NCBI GenBank assembly: GCA_019633425.1
Contig: WSUB01000028.1
Location: 124,001 to 188,000 of the forward strand
Direction: 5' to 3'
DNA length: 64,000 bases
Origin: Tulasnella sp. 424
Taxonomy: Eukaryota > Basidiomycota > Agaricomycetes > Cantharellales > Tulasnellaceae
Part shown: piece by piece, positions 31,512 to 42,779 of the stretch
Layout: each line of letters begins with the position of its first letter
Position numbering within the stretch: the stretch's first letter is position 1
Made by a program: the position numbers and the translations under genes
The notes under the pieces: generated by a model
Database searches by the model: none
Seen by the model: the letters and a program-made list of their open reading frames with translations, nothing else
What the model was told of the DNA's origin: nothing

Positions 31512-33122
31512 CGTCGGTCTGGCAGGTTCAGGTTGAAACGCAGAGTGATGTCCTTAGGTTGTGTTCAACAGTTTAGTTCGATCGATGATAACCTCAGTTA
31601 GCATTCATGTACACTCACCCGAGTCCGTTCCAGTTGGGACTGATGTGATGTTTGTCCTTGGTTATCGACGGCCCACTCGACCGTTTTACATCAGGTTCCT
31701 CTAGATTGCTCTGACCAGCTGAACCCTTGCCGCATGCGTCATTGTACCCAGCATTTAACATCGAGCTCGAAGGCGTCTGACGCCCTGCACGCGAGGCTGT
31801 ACTCCGAAGGCAACGCTAAGTTAGCGTCCCTCGCCTGAGGTACGGAAGTCCGGAAGCAAACAGGACGCATCTCCCAAATGAAAAGAAATTCATTATCCCT
31901 CTAGACACTCACGAGAGACGACACGAGCTGAGTTCACGATCTTCAGGTCAATCGAATCTTCAGGTCAATCGAATTTCACGGAAGACACGATACAACAGAC
32001 AACCCAGAAAAGGAAATGAGACAAAGAGATACAGGAAACACGGAAACAGAAGACGAGAAAGGAAATGGAGATGAAACAAAGACGTTTTGCAACGGTGGTG
32101 GTGATGAGGGAAGACTCGAGGCGCGATGAACGAAGAATGAACAAGGGGGAGAGGAACGATACACGGGAGGAGACAACAGAGGGGGAGGGGACGGGGTAGG
32201 AACAGGGGAAAAAACAACAGACAACAGAACGTGATACAGACAAATGGGAATACTAAGGGAACAGCTGAGAGTGAAGACGAAAACTCGAAAATGTGGAACT
32301 ACAGACGACAATGAAGTGGGGGTGACAAAGGATGCTTGAAGGTACATGGGAATGGGGTTGAATGGGATGACGAGAACAGCAAATTGTGGAAACGAAACAG
32401 TGATGAAAGTGAAAATGGAAAATGGAGGGGAAATGTGATGGAAGTGGAACGAAAACGTGGGGGTGAGGAGCCGAGCGGTCGCGAACGAGCTAAATTAGGA
32501 AGAACAAAGACCAGATCAGGTCAGTAACCAGCCGCGAACTCCAAAGCACAAGGGAATCACGTACCAAGACAACGCACTCGCGATCTTTCCCCGGCCTGCG
32601 CGCATTGCTGGTGCAAGACCCTGGGGAAGCTCGGATGGAAGGGGAAGGGGGGGGGGGGAGAACAGGCGACAGCGCCGAGGGCCAGCCACAAGTCCTTAGT
32701 GATGTGAAGTGCGAGAATCGGAAGGGAGAAATGATGAAAGGAAAATAAAAAAAGGAAAAGAAATGTGGAAGAATGTATGGAAAAGCCGCCTGGAAGTGGA
32801 GAAACAAGAACGTCAGCCATGCGCCCAAGGCGGAAAGGAAAAAGAGACCCGAACTTACCTTTTACAGGTGGCGTCGATCCTGCTCCCATCATCACAGGGA
32901 GCAGCGCGAGGAAAAGAAGAAAATCCGTCGTCGCCAAGGGAGGAAGAGATGAAAGGAAAGGAAAGTCTTCAAATACTCTGCAACCCGTCTCGAAATTCCT
33001 TCCTCCATCACAGCAAGCCCACCTTACCTACACCCCAGTTAGTCCTCGACGACGAAAGCTCTCGGCCAAGATCGCAAGTCGTTGTCGAGGACGTTGGGGA
33101 GGGGTGTTAGGGAGGGGGGAAA
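31512..33122. other. Non-coding region, purine-rich on + strand
   Basis: 31512-31960 holds the C4 upstream block CCAGTTGGGACTGA (31630-31643) and nothing else clear. From about 31980 to 33110 the + strand is strongly purine-rich (GAAA, GGAA and GGGGAG runs, a G12 run at 32647-32658). Open frames here have biased, low-complexity composition, and I do not regard any as a gene. It separates the F-box cluster from the three-exon gene at 33123-35825. Confidence 0.5.
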
Positions 33123-35825
33123 TTAGAAGGAGCTGGCCCAAGTCGAGGGACCAGCCCCCGGGGTCGACCACTCCGCATCGGAGTCAGTGGGATGATGCGC
33201 GCTAGGCGCGGACCACTGACCCTCGAAGTCGACGGCGCTCATCGCCATCTGCCTGTTGAGGCCACCGTCACCTTCACCACCAGGCGCAGCCCCCCAAGCC
33301 GACCCCGAACCACTTCTCCGAGGCGCTTCCACCTCATCCACCTCCGCCGCCAAGAACTCCCTACGCATCTTCTCCTCGTCCTCGTCCACTATCGTCGCGA
33401 TCTCGGTAGCCTCATCAGGCTCCGCGTTCGCCTTCCCCTTCCCCTTCTCCTCCCGCGCCACCGAGTGCATCACTTCGTTGACCACCAACTTGTAGTGATC
33501 GCTCCTCGTCCACGCCGCGATGGCGGCCGCATCGACGCCGTCCCAGGCGGGGTGGTCGAACGCCGGGTAATGCCGCCTCATCTCGTCCAGAGGCCCGAGG
33601 CGCGGCATCGCCTCCTTGTTCTTCTCCCTAGGAATCTCGTTCCTCCTCGGGCGGATGAACCGCGCCCTCACTCCAGTCAGGTCGACCTCCTTGCAATCCT
33701 CTTCGTACTTGTCGACCAGCTTCTGGAAGCGCTCGGCCGAGGCGTCGATCGCCTCAGACCTCTTGACGCGCTCCTGGAGGCTCTTGAGGCTGGTCTTCCT
33801 CTCGAGAGACGTCTTCCGCATCTCGTCCCAGTCCTCCTTGCCCAGCGCCGCGAATTCGATCTCTTCCGGTGTCCAAGTCTCCTTGTCTTGCGGGACATAC
33901 ACCTTGCTCTTCTTCTGGCTGCGTCCGTTCTTGGAGGTCGAATTGAGGCGCCGGTGGTGGAAGTAGATGTTGTCCCGAATACCGAACTTCGGGTGGTTGG
34001 AGGTGGGGTCGGAAAGCAGGAAGCGAAGCTTCTTCTTGCCGACGCGTTGCCTGCGAGGCGAAGAAGAGGGCTCCCCATCGGACGATGAAGAGTCCGTGGC
34101 GACCGCGGTCGAGGTGGCCGACGGAGAGGCGGAGCGGATAGGAGAGGGGAATGATAATGTGGCGGAGAGGGATGGGAAGCTGATGGTGAGGGTAAATGAG
34201 GGGAGTTTGAAGGATGGTAGAGAGAAGGCGGCGAGCTGGGAGCCAGGGAGCCGTCTGGTGGTCCGGAGCTTCTTCGTAGGCGAAGCGTTAGGGGTGGAAT
34301 TGATTGTGGTATCGTCGTCGTCTTCCGCGTATCGACGTTTCTGTAGAAGGAAAGCAGTAAATAACGTATGAGTATTTAGGCCAGGCCTCAGTATACGTGC
34401 AACGGTCTTACCTTGCTTTGGGTTGTGAGCACCATCTCAACCACAGCAGCCTCGTCTTCAAGATCTTCTTCCATCAAGTCGGCGTCGGCGGTGGTCTCGC
34501 TGGTGAGGGTATCACCTTCGGGGAGCGTGTCGGACGGTGGGCCAGTATACTCGGGCTCCCACTTGAAAGGCGCTTCGCCCGGGATGTTGAGATCGGAAAT
34601 TTCGTTCCGAATGGCGATGGCGACGGGACCTTCGTAGTTAGACTGAATCCGGTTAGCGTGAGCTTCGTCGAGAGCAGCCTTGATATCCTCGGTCGAGCGT
34701 CGGACGAGGGCGTTTCGGGTCGATGGGTCGGGGTATGGAGCGAAGCGGGTAGACTGTTCGGACAAAGCGTAAAGTCAGTAACTATACTTCAGGGTGATCA
34801 CTCAGGGTAGTACTCACTGTGCGTTTCATAGCAGACTTCTTCGGGCGAGCCCTGTCCGAACCCCATGCCGGCGGCTGGAAGTCACCCCCTGGCTGATACT
34901 CAGCGTCATCCCTTTCGCCGACATTCGGCGGGTCCACAAGGCCCGTGGCGATCTCACGGTCCTTGATCCGCTCCAGCGACTCGAACTTATGCGGCAGTTT
35001 GTGGCGAATGATGGTAGAGATGATGAAGTGGGGGATGGGGTTCGCGTCGCCGATGGGAGGACGATCCTTGGAGCACCAGTCGCACAGTTTGGGTCCGCAA
35101 GCGTAGTTGCAAGCGTAGAGCATATCCGCCTCGGGCAGAGGGAAGGGAAGTTCGGCGATGGGAGCGGAAGTGGGCGCGGAAGGGGCGGGCGTTGGAACAG
35201 GGGCAGGGACGGGGGGCGTAGTGGATGACGTCGCTTGAGTGGGGGAGGGAGGTAGACTGCCAGTGGCGGAGGTGGATTCGGGAGGCGCAAGAGAGATCAT
35301 GGTGGCATGACTTCTGCTTAACGGTTGGGGGGCGACGCGGGGTGCAGTCGACGACGTAGCTTGAGCGGAAGGAGCAGGGAGGGAGGTGTTGGTAGGGGCG
35401 GGTTCAAGAGGGATGAGAGTGGCATGCGTCCTCTGTAACGGCTGGGGGGCGACCCTAGGTGCAGTCGACGACGAGGCTTGAGCGGGGGGAGGAGGGACGG
35501 CGGTGTTGGTAGGGGCGGCTTCGAGAGGGAGAGGGATGAACGTTGCGCGAGACCTGAGTAACGGTTGGGGGCCGACACTAGGTGCAGTCGACGAAGAGGC
35601 TTGAGCGGGGGGAGGAGGGGCGGGGGTGTTGGTAGGGGCGGGTTCGAGAGGGATGAACGTTGCGCGAGACCTGCGCAAAGGCGCAGGCGTACGGGTGGCG
35701 GGGACGGTGGGTGCAGCCGATGACGTGGCTTGAGCAGGAGCAGGAGCGAGGTTGGCGTTGGTATTGGTGTTGGTGGGTTCGAGAGAGAGGAAAGTGGCAT
35801 GGTTTCTGCGTAAAGTAAACGCCAT
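33123..35825 (-). CDS. Unrecognised three-exon protein with Ala/Pro/Thr repeats
   Basis: Exons 35825-34818, 34753-34412 and 34340-33123 give about 855 residues. Introns of 64 and 71 nt have GTGAGT and GTAAGA donors and CAG acceptors, both phase 0. Residues 5-210 are five imperfect copies of an approximately 40-residue unit (R-x-H/R-A-T-F-I-P-L-E-P, then Pro/Ala-rich, then QASSSTAP). Near residue 232 four cysteines form C-x3-C-x4-C-x2-C (ending CDWC), a possible metal site. Basic patches KKLRTTRR and RRQRVGKKKLRF suggest a nuclear location. The C-terminal third (ETWTPEEIEFAALGKEDWDEM, then charged helices) has no family I recognise. The ATG at 35825 follows a stop-rich 5' region. It is the only gene of its kind inside the F-box cluster. 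Confidence 0.72.
35190..35815 (-). repeat. Five tandem coding repeats of about 120 bp
   Basis: Within exon 1 of the three-exon gene, an approximately 116-140 bp unit recurs five times. Each unit encodes an R-A/T-T-F/L-I-P-L-E-P start and a QASSSTAP-like end. Copies 2 and 3 are nearly identical at the DNA level (the string GAACGTTGCGCGAGACCTG occurs twice), so the array is evolving by unequal exchange. Confidence 0.7.
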
Positions 35826-36639
35826 CTTGAAAAAAGGTTACTCGGGGTGACTCCGTAAAACTCTCGACGATTGATGGCGATCAAACTCTGCTTGCAGAGA
35901 AAGTTCGAAGACAAACAACTGGAGATAAGTCAATATTATGAGTTAGACTATTGCCTTGATGAAAGTAATCATGGGTTCAAGTCACTTACCTGCCGCTAAC
36001 GTTCAGGAAAAATAAGCTTTTTGCGCTGAGTGATGGAAGATTCGACGCTTGATGTGGAGGGACGACGATGGGGAAGAGGGGAGGACGACGATGGGGAGAT
36101 GGAATGAGAGAGGGAAGAGAGGTTTCGCCTGCCAATATATACACTTGGGGGGGCAGGACAAATGGGATGATGGTTGAGTGAAGCAGGCAAAGGTTTTGTC
36201 CCCGGTTGTCGCCGTGACACCCGCAACAAAATCCGACACGGCGACTTCGGCAACTCAAACCCCGCCTCCCCCTACCTCTGCAAATCACTCAAAGGCCCAT
36301 CTTCTTTCGCTTGCTTCCGACACTCTTTTAGGCTGCTCCCGATATTTCCGCCCCTGCCTAGTAGCAACTCTTAGCTGGATACTACTGACGGCGGTGAGCA
36401 ACTCAGCAGACCGTTCCGTTTCGGTGACTAAAAAAATTTCACTCAGCTGCGAGCCGAGGGTTGTGTTGAAGCTGTGATGACGCACGCGCCTGAACAACCA
36501 GTTTTTGTCCCCCCCTTCTAACCACAACACCTCAGCCTCACCACCCAGCTTTAGGAGTCGTTTCCACTCCACCTTTCTCGCTCAACAAACGACTGCGCAA
36601 ACTCGAAGAATTTTGTTCTCGACAAGGACGAGGGAAACC

Positions 36640-37270
36640 ATGTTGTTACCGTTTTGTCTGTTGTGGCATTTTTGCCCTCACTCGCCCTCCCAACCTTGGG
36701 TTCGCTCCCAGCAAAATCGGTTCCATTGAGGTTTGTCAATTCTACGAGCACAATGACGGCTGCCTTCTTCACGGTTGGGGTCCAATCTTTGCCCGTCGCG
36801 AAAGAGACCTCCTCAGCAAACTCGGGGATACTATCCACGCCGAGCTATGAACAAACACATTAGAGAACCCTCACGCCTCAAACGCTCATATGGCTTCTAG
36901 ATTCTTCCATGGCGATCAGTCGGTCCAATCAGCGGGACACTTAACCTAACCATGTTGTTACCATTTTGTCTGTTGTGGCACTTTTGCTCTCACTCGGCCT
37001 CCCAACCTTCAGTTCGTTCACGGCAAAATCGGTCTCTATCGAGGTGTGTCAATACTACGAGCACAATGACGGCTGCCCTCTTCACGGTCGGGCTCCAATC
37101 TTTGCCCGTCGCGAAAGAGACCTCCTCAGCGAACTCGGGGATACCATCCACGCTGAGCTACGAATCACGTTATTCGTAGCTCAGCCCACATCAGACAACC
37201 CTCACGCCTCCAACACCCATACGGCTTCTAAAACCTTCCATAGCAATCATTCGGTCCAATCAGCGGGACG
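36640..37270 (+). repeat. Tandem duplication (2 copies, about 312 bp period) of a gene fragment
   Basis: Copy 1 starts at ATGTTGTTACC (36640) and copy 2 at ATGTTGTTACC (36952). Both run to CGGTCCAATCAGCGGGAC (near 36937 and 37269). In one frame both encode a conserved peptide with VCQ-F/Y-YEHNDGC, then GPIFARRERDLLS and LGDTIHAEL. Many changes between copies are silent in this frame, which suggests a once-functional exon of an unknown gene. Stops shortly after LGDTIHAEL in copy 1 and no matching start make a live gene unlikely. Confidence 0.6.
37154..37183. repeat. Perfect 12 bp inverted repeat with 6 nt loop
   Basis: TGAGCTACGAAT, CACGTT, ATTCGTAGCTCA. It lies in copy 2 of the duplication; copy 1 lacks the right arm, and copy 2 is about 20 bp longer here. 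That fits a template-switch insertion that copied the left arm in reverse. Confidence 0.65.
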
Positions 37271-38375
37271 CTTCGTGTACTTACTTCGGGAGTTTTTACG
37301 ACTCGTATTTGTCCAATATATTGAATACTACCAATATTGTGTGAATGGGCATCTACCACCCATTATGCTGACTCAAATGTCGTTGTATGAACATGGTGAT
37401 GCGTAGGGCAGCAGTCAGGACTCAGGAGGCAAGCAACTTAAGCGAAACCCCACCCTCCCATCCAACTACTTCCCTAAATCGAACCCAGCTCGTTATCCTC
37501 GCGGGTCACTTGTAGCGGACGCTCAGTGAATAATCTGAGATCATGCGCTGAAGCGGGCATTCCATCAACCGCACCCCGCCTCCCTACAGACCCCGAATCA
37601 ACGCTGGTGGTGATGCGCAAGAGCTGATAGGTCGCGCACTGTAGACTCGGATAGCTTGTTGGAAAAATGAAGAAGAGTTTTGTCTTACAAGGGTGGCCCA
37701 CCTGTAATTAGCTTCGTGTCGTTGTGAACGCGCGCAGACAATCTGGAAGGGGCCAAGTTGGTGCTGATCCCGCTCGTTCGAAGCAATACCAGCTCCAAAG
37801 GCTGGATATCGGAAACCTATTTGAGGTTTTGAAAAACGAGGAAACCCGTCATTCATCCGTATTAACAGGAAGATCTCCGCTGCCTTACCCACCCTGACCC
37901 GTCGGTTTTACTGGATGGGACCCACCAGAAGCTAAGACCCGTTAGGGATGACACATCGGTGTCGAGGACTGCGAGAACCTAAGCACCCACGCCTTCATGC
38001 GAAGGCTGGACGGTCTGTAGCTCGTCATACTTTGGACGCATATCTCTCAAACCTACTGTCCCATGTCACGACCAAATATTCCCCGATTCGACAACCCCAT
38101 GGCCTCTGCTGTGCTGCCATATGCTTTAGATACCCTTCAATGTCTAATTATCCACTTGGAATTTTAGAAATCGTAGCAAGTGGCGAATCCGGAACGTGGG
38201 CAGTCACAGGGAAAATAGCCTAAAGTTCTTCATGAAAACTTGCGGCGAGCTTTCCGAAAGGTTTGCTTAGTCATATAGTAAATCACCCAACTTTCGGACA
38301 ATTATCAACAAAGTTATCAATGACGCCTTTCGACCCTTTTTCCTGTTGAGTAGGCGGAGTCTCGATGCACCAAAA

Positions 38376-38681
38376 CTAGTACAAACAGCTCATTAGTCCA
38401 CGATGAAACGCATACTCCTCGGGAGGAATACCAGCTTGGTCGACCATACAATTCAGTTCGCCATCTCTATCAGCACAAATAGTTCGTCTCCGCAGCCAAG
38501 GCAGGAGACAGTGGTATACTAGCCCGAAAAGCGTCAAACGGAGCCTGAGAATTGAGTGCGCCAGCGACGGAGTGAGTCGATCCAATAGAGGCTATCTATG
38601 ATCTCGTGTCTCACCGAACCGTTCGATTCAAATTTATCGTCTTCTGGCTGGCTTTCTCCAATTGGAGCCAGAAGACTTGGG
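38376..38681. repeat. D-unit upstream block, copy 1
   Basis: This block recurs with high identity upstream of each tandem D gene, near 40860-41160, 43546-43842, 46230-46530 and 48730-49030. On the minus strand it keeps a frame with RLRLTL-x-GLV-x-HCLL, then ADRD-x-ELNCMVDQAGI. The frame is interrupted in some copies, so it is more likely promoter or relic DNA than a gene. Confidence 0.5.
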
Positions 38682-40277
38682 ATGGAGGCCAACATCTCTC
38701 GATATGGCGCGACTTCAGATGGAACCCCGAATCCACACCATGAGATCCCCCTTCCCCCAATCTCCCAGCTCCCTACCGAACTTCTCATCTCAATACTCCA
38801 TCTGGCACTCCCTTTGTCCGACCTTTGGCGGTGGCCCTTAGAACATGCCTTGCATTCCTACATGCCAATGCTCTACACGTTGCGGCGAGTGTCGAAGCAG
38901 TGGCAAGAGGTTGTTGACGAAACACCCTCATTCTGGGCACTCATCCTGTCTACTCTCCCACCTCATGTCAACGACGCAGCGCTCCTACTATCGGGCAGTC
39001 ACCCTTTGATCATCGTGTATGAATACCCGAGGGATGGGAGCAAGGATAAACACCCTTCGCCCGAGGACTTCCTGAGTACAGCAGTCAAGGCGCTCACTCG
39101 GTGGCAGTCATATAGCGGACCCGTCGTGCCAGAATATCTGCAAGCCCCGGCGCCTCTCATGCAAAATATTGCTTTGCATGGCACGTCTATCGGACAACTA
39201 GGCTTGGAACCGTTGGAGCTGCTTGGTGGATGTACATCAAGTCTTCGGTACATCGATCTGTCGGAAGTTTCAGTTCGATGGAGGGCGGGCCTCTTTACGC
39301 AATTAAAAGTCCTAGATCTCAAAAACGTCCGTGACAACGGGTTGACAGTCGGCCACATTCTCGATTTCCTGGGTGCAAGTCCACAGTTGGAACGTCTCCA
39401 GCTTTATAGGGTCCACGCAACTCATGACAGCGCACAGTCGTCCTCCGTTATCACGCTCCCACGTCTCCGAACCATTTCTATTTCCAATTTCGATGTAGCC
39501 GGGGACATTCTACGCCAAATTCGAGCACCTTTCTGCATCCACTTCTACCTAAACGCGAACCTGGACAGAGACGACCTACTCCTCTTGCTCGACGAAGCCT
39601 TGCACCACTTTCAGGGACCATTCCAAGCTATACACGCTCGTAACGGATCATCCGAAATTTGGCTCGGTTCGACGGAGTTCCTTTGGTACACTCGTGGAGA
39701 AGTTGTCGACGGCCACGATATGTGGGTGGAAGTAAGGTGTCATACGCCGCTCCCCTGCATCCGATGGGTTGAACAGATTCTCCAAGGCCGTACTGGTCTC
39801 GGCATAGCATTTGGCGTGGACGCCGACCTTACCTACGACGCTATGGAGAGCATGGCGTCCATGCGATGCGTAACAAGAGTGGTCGTCGAGTATCTTCGAT
39901 ACAGGATTGAAGTACTCTCAATCTTGCAATTCATTAGCGCGCCTCTTAGTGCAGGTGCCTCGTTGCCACTGCCATGTCTTCGAGAGGTTCAGTTGGATGG
40001 TGCAGAGTGGAATGATCAGGATCTACTCGACATGGTGCAGTCAAGGTCCCATTCCCTCTCTCTGGAGACCGAAGAACGGCCCCTTCTCACAATCAGGATG
40101 GAGCCCGGAGCCTTCATTTCGCGAAATCGCCCCCGACCTATCGTCGGCTATGCTACGCTTACCAAAATACGAGAAACGAACGGTGTCGAACGTGTTCAGT
40201 TTGTGGGTTCGAAAGAACGGGACGGCATGCTGGCAATAATTTGGAGCGAAGAGGCAGGGGAACCAATTTGGGGTTGA
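38682..40277 (+). CDS. F-box-like protein, subfamily D, tandem copy 1 (D1)
   Basis: 531 residues from the ATG at 38682 (MEANISRYGATSDGTPN, aligned with the other D starts; the frame is open 28 codons further upstream). F-box-like core SQLPTELLISILHLALPLSDL, then LRRVSKQWQEVVDETPSFW and LPPHVNDAALLLSGSHPL. The leucine-rich middle has LRYIDLSEVSVRWRAG, LKVLDLKNV and ILDFLGASPQLERL. The end reads GMLAIIWSEEAGEPIWG. It is the first of five tandem D genes whose starts are spaced 2499, 2682, 2668 and 2500 bp. An SCF substrate-receptor role is inferred. Confidence 0.88.
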   Translation: MEANISRYGATSDGTPNPHHEIPLPPISQLPTELLISILHLALPLSDLWRWPLEHALHSYMPMLYTLRRVSKQWQEVVDETPSFWALILSTLPPHVNDAALLLSGSHPLIIVYEYPRDGSKDKHPSPEDFLSTAVKALTRWQSYSGPVVPEYLQAPAPLMQNIALHGTSIGQLGLEPLELLGGCTSSLRYIDLSEVSVRWRAGLFTQLKVLDLKNVRDNGLTVGHILDFLGASPQLERLQLYRVHATHDSAQSSSVITLPRLRTISISNFDVAGDILRQIRAPFCIHFYLNANLDRDDLLLLLDEALHHFQGPFQAIHARNGSSEIWLGSTEFLWYTRGEVVDGHDMWVEVRCHTPLPCIRWVEQILQGRTGLGIAFGVDADLTYDAMESMASMRCVTRVVVEYLRYRIEVLSILQFISAPLSAGASLPLPCLREVQLDGAEWNDQDLLDMVQSRSHSLSLETEERPLLTIRMEPGAFISRNRPRPIVGYATLTKIRETNGVERVQFVGSKERDGMLAIIWSEEAGEPIWG

Positions 40278-40429
40278 AAGACGGTAGGTACGCGTTTGAG
40301 GTTGAATATCAGGACTTATTCGACCTTTTAACTATGAAATAAACTCATTCTTCATCCCTGGTGAAGATGCCCGCTGCTCTACGGCCCTGAATCGTTCGTT
40401 TTGACTCACATCAAGAACACGACCAAATA

Positions 40430-40650
40430 TATGTATTCTCCAATGGGACCGTTGTGTACGCATCGATCGCTTTCGAGGGCCAACACCCTTCACCCAGGGA
40501 CTTCCTGGAAGGAACAGCGCATGCACATACCCTCTCTGGTCAGCGTGCGGAGGGCCCGTAGTACGAGGATACCTCTGAACACCGGCGCCTCTCCGAGCTG
40601 GCCTCCAAGTGTGGAACTAATTACTTCTTCGATAAGGATAGTGCACCTTG
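40430..40650 (+). pseudogene. Small relic of a subfamily C F-box gene, copy 1
   Basis: In one frame it reads VYASIAFEGQHPSPRDFLEG, similar to the family HPSP-x-DFL segment. In a shifted frame it continues toward an FGTPAHL-like segment, matching the R-G-P-V-V-x-G-Y-L-G-T-P-A-P-L stretch of subfamily C. It covers only about residues 90-160 of an F-box protein. It recurs in the other D units. Confidence 0.55.
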
Positions 40651-41180
40651 TCAGCGGCCCCTTTCTCCGTGGATCTGCGGAACGTTGCTTTCATATACTG
40701 GATTGATCGTGAATACAAATTACCTGGGTGCGGCCACGCGCAGACATGATCCTACCAAGAAGATCTACGAGACTCAACCTTCCGAGATCTAACTATTTAT
40801 TAGGACTTTATAGAAACCGTAGCACGCGGCAGTCTGGGGATGGGCGGAGAGGATGAATAAGTGCCAAAACGCGTACAAACAACTCATCGGTCCCCGATGA
40901 AACGTGCACTCCTCGGGAAGAATACCAGCTTGGTCAACCATACAATTCAGTTCTGCGTCTCGATCCGCAAGAATAGCTGGTCTCCACAGCTCAGCCAGGA
41001 GACAGTGGTGTACTAGCCCAACAAGCGTCAGACGGAGCCTGGGGATTTGACCGCGCCGGCGACAGAGTGAGTCGATCCAATGGATTCTACCTATTACCCT
41101 ATGTCTCACCAAATCCTTGAATTTGAATTTATGGTAATTTTGACTACTCTCTCCGTTCAATGGGAGCCAGAAGACTTCTG

Positions 41181-42779
41181 ATGGAGACTAGCATCTCTCG
41201 ATATGGCGCGACTTCAGATGAAACCCCGACTCCACACCATGAGATCTCCCTTCCTCCAATCTCCCAGCTCCCCGGCGAACTTCTCGTCTCAATACTTCAT
41301 ATGGCACTCCCTCTATCCGACCTTAGGCGATGGCCCTTAGGTTATGAAGTACATTCCTACATGCCAATGCTCTACACATTGCGGCGAGTGTCGAAACAGT
41401 GGCAAGCGGTTGTAGACGGAACACCCTCATTCTGGGCGCTCCTCCTGTCCACTCTCCCACCTCACGTCAACGACGCAGCACTCCTACGATCGGGCAATTA
41501 CCCCTTGACCATTGTGTATGAAGAACCGGATGGGAGCAAGGATACACGACTTTCGCCTGAGGACTTCCTGAGCACAGCGGTCGAGGCACGCCCCCGGTGG
41601 TTGTCGTACAGCGGACCCGTCGTGCCAGAATATCTCCAAGCCCCGGCGCCGCTCATGCAGCATATTGTTTTACGCGGCAGATATATCGGACAACCACGCT
41701 TGGAACCGTTGGAGCTGCTTGGTGGATGTACATCAAGTCTTCGGTACATCGATCTGTCGGGAGTTTCAGTTCGATGGAGGGCGGGCCTCTTTACGCAATT
41801 AAAAGTCCTAGATCTCAAAAACGTCCGTGATGACGGTTTGACAGCCGGTCACATTCTCGATTTCCTTGGTGCAAGTCCACAGTTGGAACGCCTCGCGCTC
41901 TGTGGGGTCCGCGCAACTGACGACGGCGCACAGTCGTCCTCCGTTATCACACTCCATCATCTCCGATACATTAATATTTCCAATTGCGACATAACCGGAG
42001 ACATTCTACGCCAAATTCGAGCACCAGCCTCCATTTACCTCGACCTGGAAGTGGACCTGGACAGGGACGACGGCCTCCTCCCCTTCCTAGACGAAGCCTT
42101 GCATCACTTTCAGGGAAATTTTCAAACCATACACGCTCGCAACGGTTCATCCTTAATTTCGTTCAGTTTGACCGACTTTATTTGGTTCACTCGCGAAGAC
42201 GTCGTCGACGGCCACGATATGTGGGTGGAAGTCATGTGTCATACGCCGCTCCCCTGCATCCGATGGGTTGAACAGATTCTCCAAGGCCGTACTGGTCTCG
42301 GCCTAGCATTTGGCATGGACGCCGACCTTACCTACGACGCTATGGAGAGCATGGCGCCCATGCGATGCGTAACAAGAGTGGTCGTCGACACGGATCTTCA
42401 AAACAGGATTGAAGTAGTCTCAATCTTGCAATTCATTAGCGCGCCTCTTAGTGCAGGTGCCTCGTTGCCGCTACCATGTCTTCGAGAGGTTCAGTTGGAT
42501 GGTGCAGCGTGGAATGATCAGGATCTACTCGACATGGTGCAATCAAGGTCCCATTCCCTCTCTCTGGAGACCGAAGAACGGCCCCTTCTCACAATCAGCA
42601 TGAAGCGCGGAGCCATCATTTCGCGAAATAACCCCCGACCTCTCGTTGGCTATGCTACGCTTACCAAAATACGAGAAACAAACGGTGTCGAACGTGTTCA
42701 GTTTGTGGGGTCAAAAGAACGGGACGGCATGCTGGCAATAATTTGGAACGAAGAGGCAGGTGAACCAATTTGGGGTTGA
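41181..42779 (+). CDS. F-box-like protein, subfamily D, tandem copy 2 (D2)
   Basis: 532 residues from the ATG at 41181 (METSISRYGATSDETPT); an alternative ATG lies seven codons upstream at 41160. F-box-like core SQLPGELLVSILHMALPLSDL, then LRRVSKQWQAVVDGTPSFW and LPPHVNDAALLRSGNYPL. The middle is nearly identical to D1 over ELLGGCTSSLRYIDLSGVSV and the last 150 residues, showing recent duplication or gene conversion. It diverges at about residues 255-310, the stretch facing the presumed target. It ends GMLAIIWNEEAGEPIWG. An SCF role is inferred. Confidence 0.88.
   Translation: METSISRYGATSDETPTPHHEISLPPISQLPGELLVSILHMALPLSDLRRWPLGYEVHSYMPMLYTLRRVSKQWQAVVDGTPSFWALLLSTLPPHVNDAALLRSGNYPLTIVYEEPDGSKDTRLSPEDFLSTAVEARPRWLSYSGPVVPEYLQAPAPLMQHIVLRGRYIGQPRLEPLELLGGCTSSLRYIDLSGVSVRWRAGLFTQLKVLDLKNVRDDGLTAGHILDFLGASPQLERLALCGVRATDDGAQSSSVITLHHLRYINISNCDITGDILRQIRAPASIYLDLEVDLDRDDGLLPFLDEALHHFQGNFQTIHARNGSSLISFSLTDFIWFTREDVVDGHDMWVEVMCHTPLPCIRWVEQILQGRTGLGLAFGMDADLTYDAMESMAPMRCVTRVVVDTDLQNRIEVVSILQFISAPLSAGASLPLPCLREVQLDGAAWNDQDLLDMVQSRSHSLSLETEERPLLTISMKRGAIISRNNPRPLVGYATLTKIRETNGVERVQFVGSKERDGMLAIIWNEEAGEPIWG

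Larger units (their letters stand above)
35826..38681. other. Long intergenic region with degenerate duplication
   Basis: No convincing gene. It contains the tandem duplication 36640-37270, then from about 37910 the first D-type flanking block (ACCCACCAGAAG, then GACACATCGGTGTCGAGG). The 38376-38680 block is also found upstream of the other D genes. The 37280-37900 segment shows nothing clear. Confidence 0.45.

Noticed and set aside
32557..32937. Minus-strand frame with a signal-peptide-like start and a GTAAGT donor
   Set aside because: The apparent start is TTG, not ATG, and no convincing downstream exons follow in this low-complexity region.
33192..34088. 298-codon open frame on the + strand
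   Set aside because: It is antisense to exon 3 of the three-exon gene, has the Arg/Leu/Pro-heavy composition of a GC-rich shadow frame, and lacks its own splice or homology support.
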